Source: Candidatus Vogelbacteria bacterium CG10_big_fil_rev_8_21_14_0_10_51_16 (GTDB lineage: Bacteria > Patescibacteriota > Minisyncoccia > Phycocordibacterales > JACRKE01). Taken from it: a stretch of 24,718 bases of DNA. The DNA lies in NCBI GenBank assembly GCA_002774795.1, contig PCYI01000025.1, forward strand, positions 38,069 through 62,786. Direction: 5' to 3'. Each line of letters starts with the position of its first letter. Positions within the stretch are counted from its first letter, which is position 1. Positions 22,486 to 24,718 of this stretch are shown here, piece by piece. The translations under genes were made by a program, and so were the position numbers. The notes below the pieces were generated by a model. That model did not search any database. It had not been told where the DNA came from and was given only the letters and a program-made list of their open reading frames with translations.

Positions 22486-24564
22486 ATGGCACTTTTCGGA
22501 TTATTAGGCAAAAAGAAGGACGTCCCCGGCGAATCTGTCGAAGCACCCTTAATCGCGCCCATCCAGCCGGAGCAGATTTACGAGGCGGGCCTGCTTGACC
22601 TCAAGGACGTCATCGCGCCTTCGGCCTTGAAGATTACTCCGCAAGAGCTCAATTTGGGCGAGAAAATCGCGCGCACCTTTTTTGTCATCTCTTATCCGCG
22701 CTTCTTGACCGAAAACTGGTTCGCCCCCATCATCAACCTCGACAAAATCTTTGATGTTTCCATAATCGTGCATCCGATTAACACCGCCGAGGTGCTCCAC
22801 AAACTGCAAAAGAAAGTAGCGGAGGTACAGAGCCAGATAAACATCCGGGCTGAAAAGGGCATGGTGCGCGACCCCATCTTAGATACGGCCTACCAAGACA
22901 TTGAGCAACTCCGAGACCAGCTTCAGCAGTCGCAAGAGCACATCTTTGATGTCGGCCTTTATCTAACCATCTATGGAGACACTACCGAGGAGTTGAATAA
23001 GACGGAGTCAGAGGTCAAGTCTATCCTCGAATCAAAACTTATCTACGTAAAACCGGCCCTCTTTCAACAAGAAGACGGCTTTAAGACAGTGATGCCTCTC
23101 GCCACAGACAGGCTTGCCGTTAACTCAAAGTTAAACTCTTCTCCGCTTTCTTCTATTTTCCCCTTTATCTCCTTTGACCTCTCTTCCGACAAGGGGATTC
23201 TTTACGGCATAAACAGGCACAACTCCGGCCTTGTGCTCTTCGACCGCTTTTCTCTCGAAAACTACAACTCGGTGGTTTTCGCTAAGTCTGGTTCTGGTAA
23301 GTCATATATGCAGAAGCTTGAAATTCTGCGCACTCTAATGTTCGACACGGACGTGATTGTAATTGACCCGGAGCGCGAGTATGAGTATTTGGCGGAGGCC
23401 GTCGGGGGGCGCTACTTCAACATTTCGCTCACTTCCGAGCACCACATCAATCCTTTCGACCTACCGCCGGTGGGGGAGGGAGAGTCGCCGTCAGACGTTT
23501 TACGCTCAAACATTATCACTTTAGTTGGCCTCTTCCGCCTCATGCTGGGAGGCCTTACTCCCGAAGAAGACTCTATTATAGACTCGGCTATTACCGAGAC
23601 TTACGCCCTTAAAGACATCACCCCTGAGGCCGACTTCGCCGACAAGGAACCCCCTCTCCTTTCCGACCTTGAGCTTGTCCTCGCCGGCATGGAAGGAGGG
23701 GCCTCTCTTGCTCAACGCATGCTTAAGTACACGCAAGGCACTTGGGCCGGGTTCATCAACCGTCCAACCAATGTTGATATAAACAAAAAATTTGTCGTTT
23801 TTTCCACCAGAGACATGGAAGAAGAGCTAAAGCCGGTGGCCATGCATATCATCATGGCAAACATCTGGAGCAATGTGCGCAAAGACATCCGGCGGCGACT
23901 TCTGGTGGTAGACGAGGCCTGGTTTATGATGAAAGCCCCCGACACCGCCTCCTTTCTGTTTGGGCTGGCCAAACGCGGACGCAAATACTTCTTGGGACTT
24001 TCCGTCATTACCCAAGACGTGGAAGACTTTTTGAAGTCACCCTATGGATTACCTCTCATCACCAACTCTTCCATTCAAATCTTGATGAAGCAGTCTCCCG
24101 CCTCCATAGATATTGTACAAAAAACGTTTAATCTGACCGAGGAGGAGAAGTATCTTCTTCTGGAATCAAATGTGGGGGAGGGGATATTCTTCGCGGGATT
24201 AAAACACGTAGCTATTAAAGTAATCGCCTCTTACACGGAAGACCAGATTATCACCTCCGACCCTTCTCAACTTTTGGCCATCAAACAGGCTAAGCAAGAG
24301 CTAAAGGCAACGCAAGAGAATAACGAAGCGGGAGTTACCAGTAAAGAAAAAGAGTTTGCGACGCAAGAGACAAGGGTGGTGAGTCAAGAGAGTGTGAGGA
24401 CTCCCTTAGTTGCAACTTCTGTCGTTGCGCCTGTTGTTGAAGCTCCTGGGACAACACCAGAAACCGAACCAACCAACCTGCCGCCTAGGACTGACAACCT
24501 ACCGCCGGTTACGCGGGCCGATGCGGCACAGGCGATGGGAGGGGAGTTGATAGGTGGTAAATAG
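22486..24564 (+). CDS. virB4: VirB4-type ATPase of the type IV secretion system
   Basis: A 692-residue protein from ATG 22486, with an N-terminal VirB4-type region (about 40-230) and a RecA-like ATPase domain. Walker A is AKSGSGKS at 266-273, and Walker B is LLVVDEAW at 472-479 with catalytic E477. Other family marks are IVIDPEREYEYL, SEHHINPFDLPP and GLSVITQDVEDF. VirB4 is the essential cytoplasmic motor that energises assembly and transport. Residues from about 610 are a low-complexity tail rich in Thr, Glu, Pro and Val, absent from typical VirB4. The stop codon lies in a short run of GGTGGTA-type heptads. It follows the S23 gene by 2 bp. No relaxase, VirD4 coupling protein or VirB1-like hydrolase is seen in the window. 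Confidence 0.93.
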   Translation: MALFGLLGKKKDVPGESVEAPLIAPIQPEQIYEAGLLDLKDVIAPSALKITPQELNLGEKIARTFFVISYPRFLTENWFAPIINLDKIFDVSIIVHPINTAEVLHKLQKKVAEVQSQINIRAEKGMVRDPILDTAYQDIEQLRDQLQQSQEHIFDVGLYLTIYGDTTEELNKTESEVKSILESKLIYVKPALFQQEDGFKTVMPLATDRLAVNSKLNSSPLSSIFPFISFDLSSDKGILYGINRHNSGLVLFDRFSLENYNSVVFAKSGSGKSYMQKLEILRTLMFDTDVIVIDPEREYEYLAEAVGGRYFNISLTSEHHINPFDLPPVGEGESPSDVLRSNIITLVGLFRLMLGGLTPEEDSIIDSAITETYALKDITPEADFADKEPPLLSDLELVLAGMEGGASLAQRMLKYTQGTWAGFINRPTNVDINKKFVVFSTRDMEEELKPVAMHIIMANIWSNVRKDIRRRLLVVDEAWFMMKAPDTASFLFGLAKRGRKYFLGLSVITQDVEDFLKSPYGLPLITNSSIQILMKQSPASIDIVQKTFNLTEEEKYLLLESNVGEGIFFAGLKHVAIKVIASYTEDQIITSDPSQLLAIKQAKQELKATQENNEAGVTSKEKEFATQETRVVSQESVRTPLVATSVVAPVVEAPGTTPETEPTNLPPRTDNLPPVTRADAAQAMGGELIGGK

Positions 24565-24580
24565 TAGGTGGTAGGTATCT
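24553..24580 (+). repeat. Short heptad run over the virB4 stop codon
   Basis: GGTGGTA occurs at 24553-24559 and 24567-24573, with AATAGTA between and GGTATCT after. The TAG stop of virB4 (24562-24564) lies within it. No complementary array is visible before the next repeat. Confidence 0.5.
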
Positions 24581-24616
24581 TTAGCTTAAACAGTACTTAC
24601 ACAAAACCCCATTTTC

Positions 24617-24718
24617 GTCTTTGCGAGCGCGAAGCGCGAAGCAATCCAGGATTATTCTTGGGTATCACAAATTCTGGATTGCTTCGGATTACCTCGCCAC
24701 CGCTTATAGCGGGGCCCC
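24617..24718. repeat. GC-rich hairpin repeat, copy 2 (cut by window edge)
   Basis: The left arm 24617-24650 contains GCGAAGCAATCCAG; the right arm from 24674 is its complement and then continues into the nested GC hairpin. The 45 nt at 24674-24718 match 16843-16887 of copy 1 at 44 positions. The rest of the nested hairpin lies beyond the window. The two copies bracket the VirB6-to-VirB4 part of the operon. Confidence 0.85.

Noticed and set aside
21377..24564. A single virB4 gene split by insertion of the S23 element
   Set aside because: The downstream protein has its own complete N-terminal VirB4 region, and a separate TraC-like protein is usual in CPR systems as far as I recall. The element sits between two genes rather than breaking one.

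Overview
The window looks like a chromosomal segment of a Candidate Phyla Radiation (Patescibacteria) bacterium, most likely a Parcubacteria-type lineage. This is an inference from gene content: PrgI, a TraC-like protein and a VirB4 ATPase next to a VirB6/TrbL-like channel protein and a giant secreted protein, four small paralogues resembling DUF5663, alanine/proline-rich coiled-coil membrane proteins of no known family, and start codons that mostly lack a Shine-Dalgarno sequence. No rRNA, tRNA or CRISPR array was found.

Layout. (1) Positions 1-6630, + strand: four large proteins (a PDGT-repeat protein cut by the window edge, a Pro-rich membrane protein, a long coiled-coil protein with a C-terminal membrane hairpin, and a Pro/Ala-rich coiled-coil protein) interspersed with three small paralogous helical proteins. 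(2) Positions 6729-8592, - strand: a fourth small relative overlapping the end of a large Ala-rich membrane protein whose N-terminus is separated from its body by a frameshift. (3) Positions 8680-11748, + strand: two housekeeping genes, a UvrD/PcrA helicase and the 16S rRNA dimethyltransferase RsmA/KsgA; both carry extra repeat-derived segments inside the reading frame. (4) Positions 12115-24564, + strand: a type IV secretion/conjugation-like operon (single-span membrane protein, 1301-residue secreted Ig-like protein, VirB6/TrbL-like protein, hypothetical protein, PrgI, TraC-like protein, VirB4). No relaxase or coupling protein lies in the window.

The most striking feature is a repeat system. 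At about a dozen places there are arrays of imperfect 7-bp words (heptads), often arranged as a left array and a complementary right array. The words differ from locus to locus (GAATCTN, AAGCACG, ATTTTCA, AGTAAGA, GGTAACT, AGGAAGT, CCTATGC) but the 7-bp period and inverted layout recur. Two of these elements enclose a gene for a four-helix-bundle protein of the 23S rRNA intervening-sequence (S23) family, and both sit in spacers of the secretion operon. Others are empty hairpins in spacers, and two lie inside uvrD and rsmA. I propose a family of IVS-like elements: S23-encoding versions and shorter versions without a gene.

Other structured DNA includes a perfect 34-bp inverted repeat, a possible pseudoknot inside a long hairpin upstream of the VirB6-like gene, a 212-bp element with 24-bp terminal inverted repeats, and two copies of a GC-rich hairpin repeat bracketing the VirB6-to-VirB4 part of the operon.
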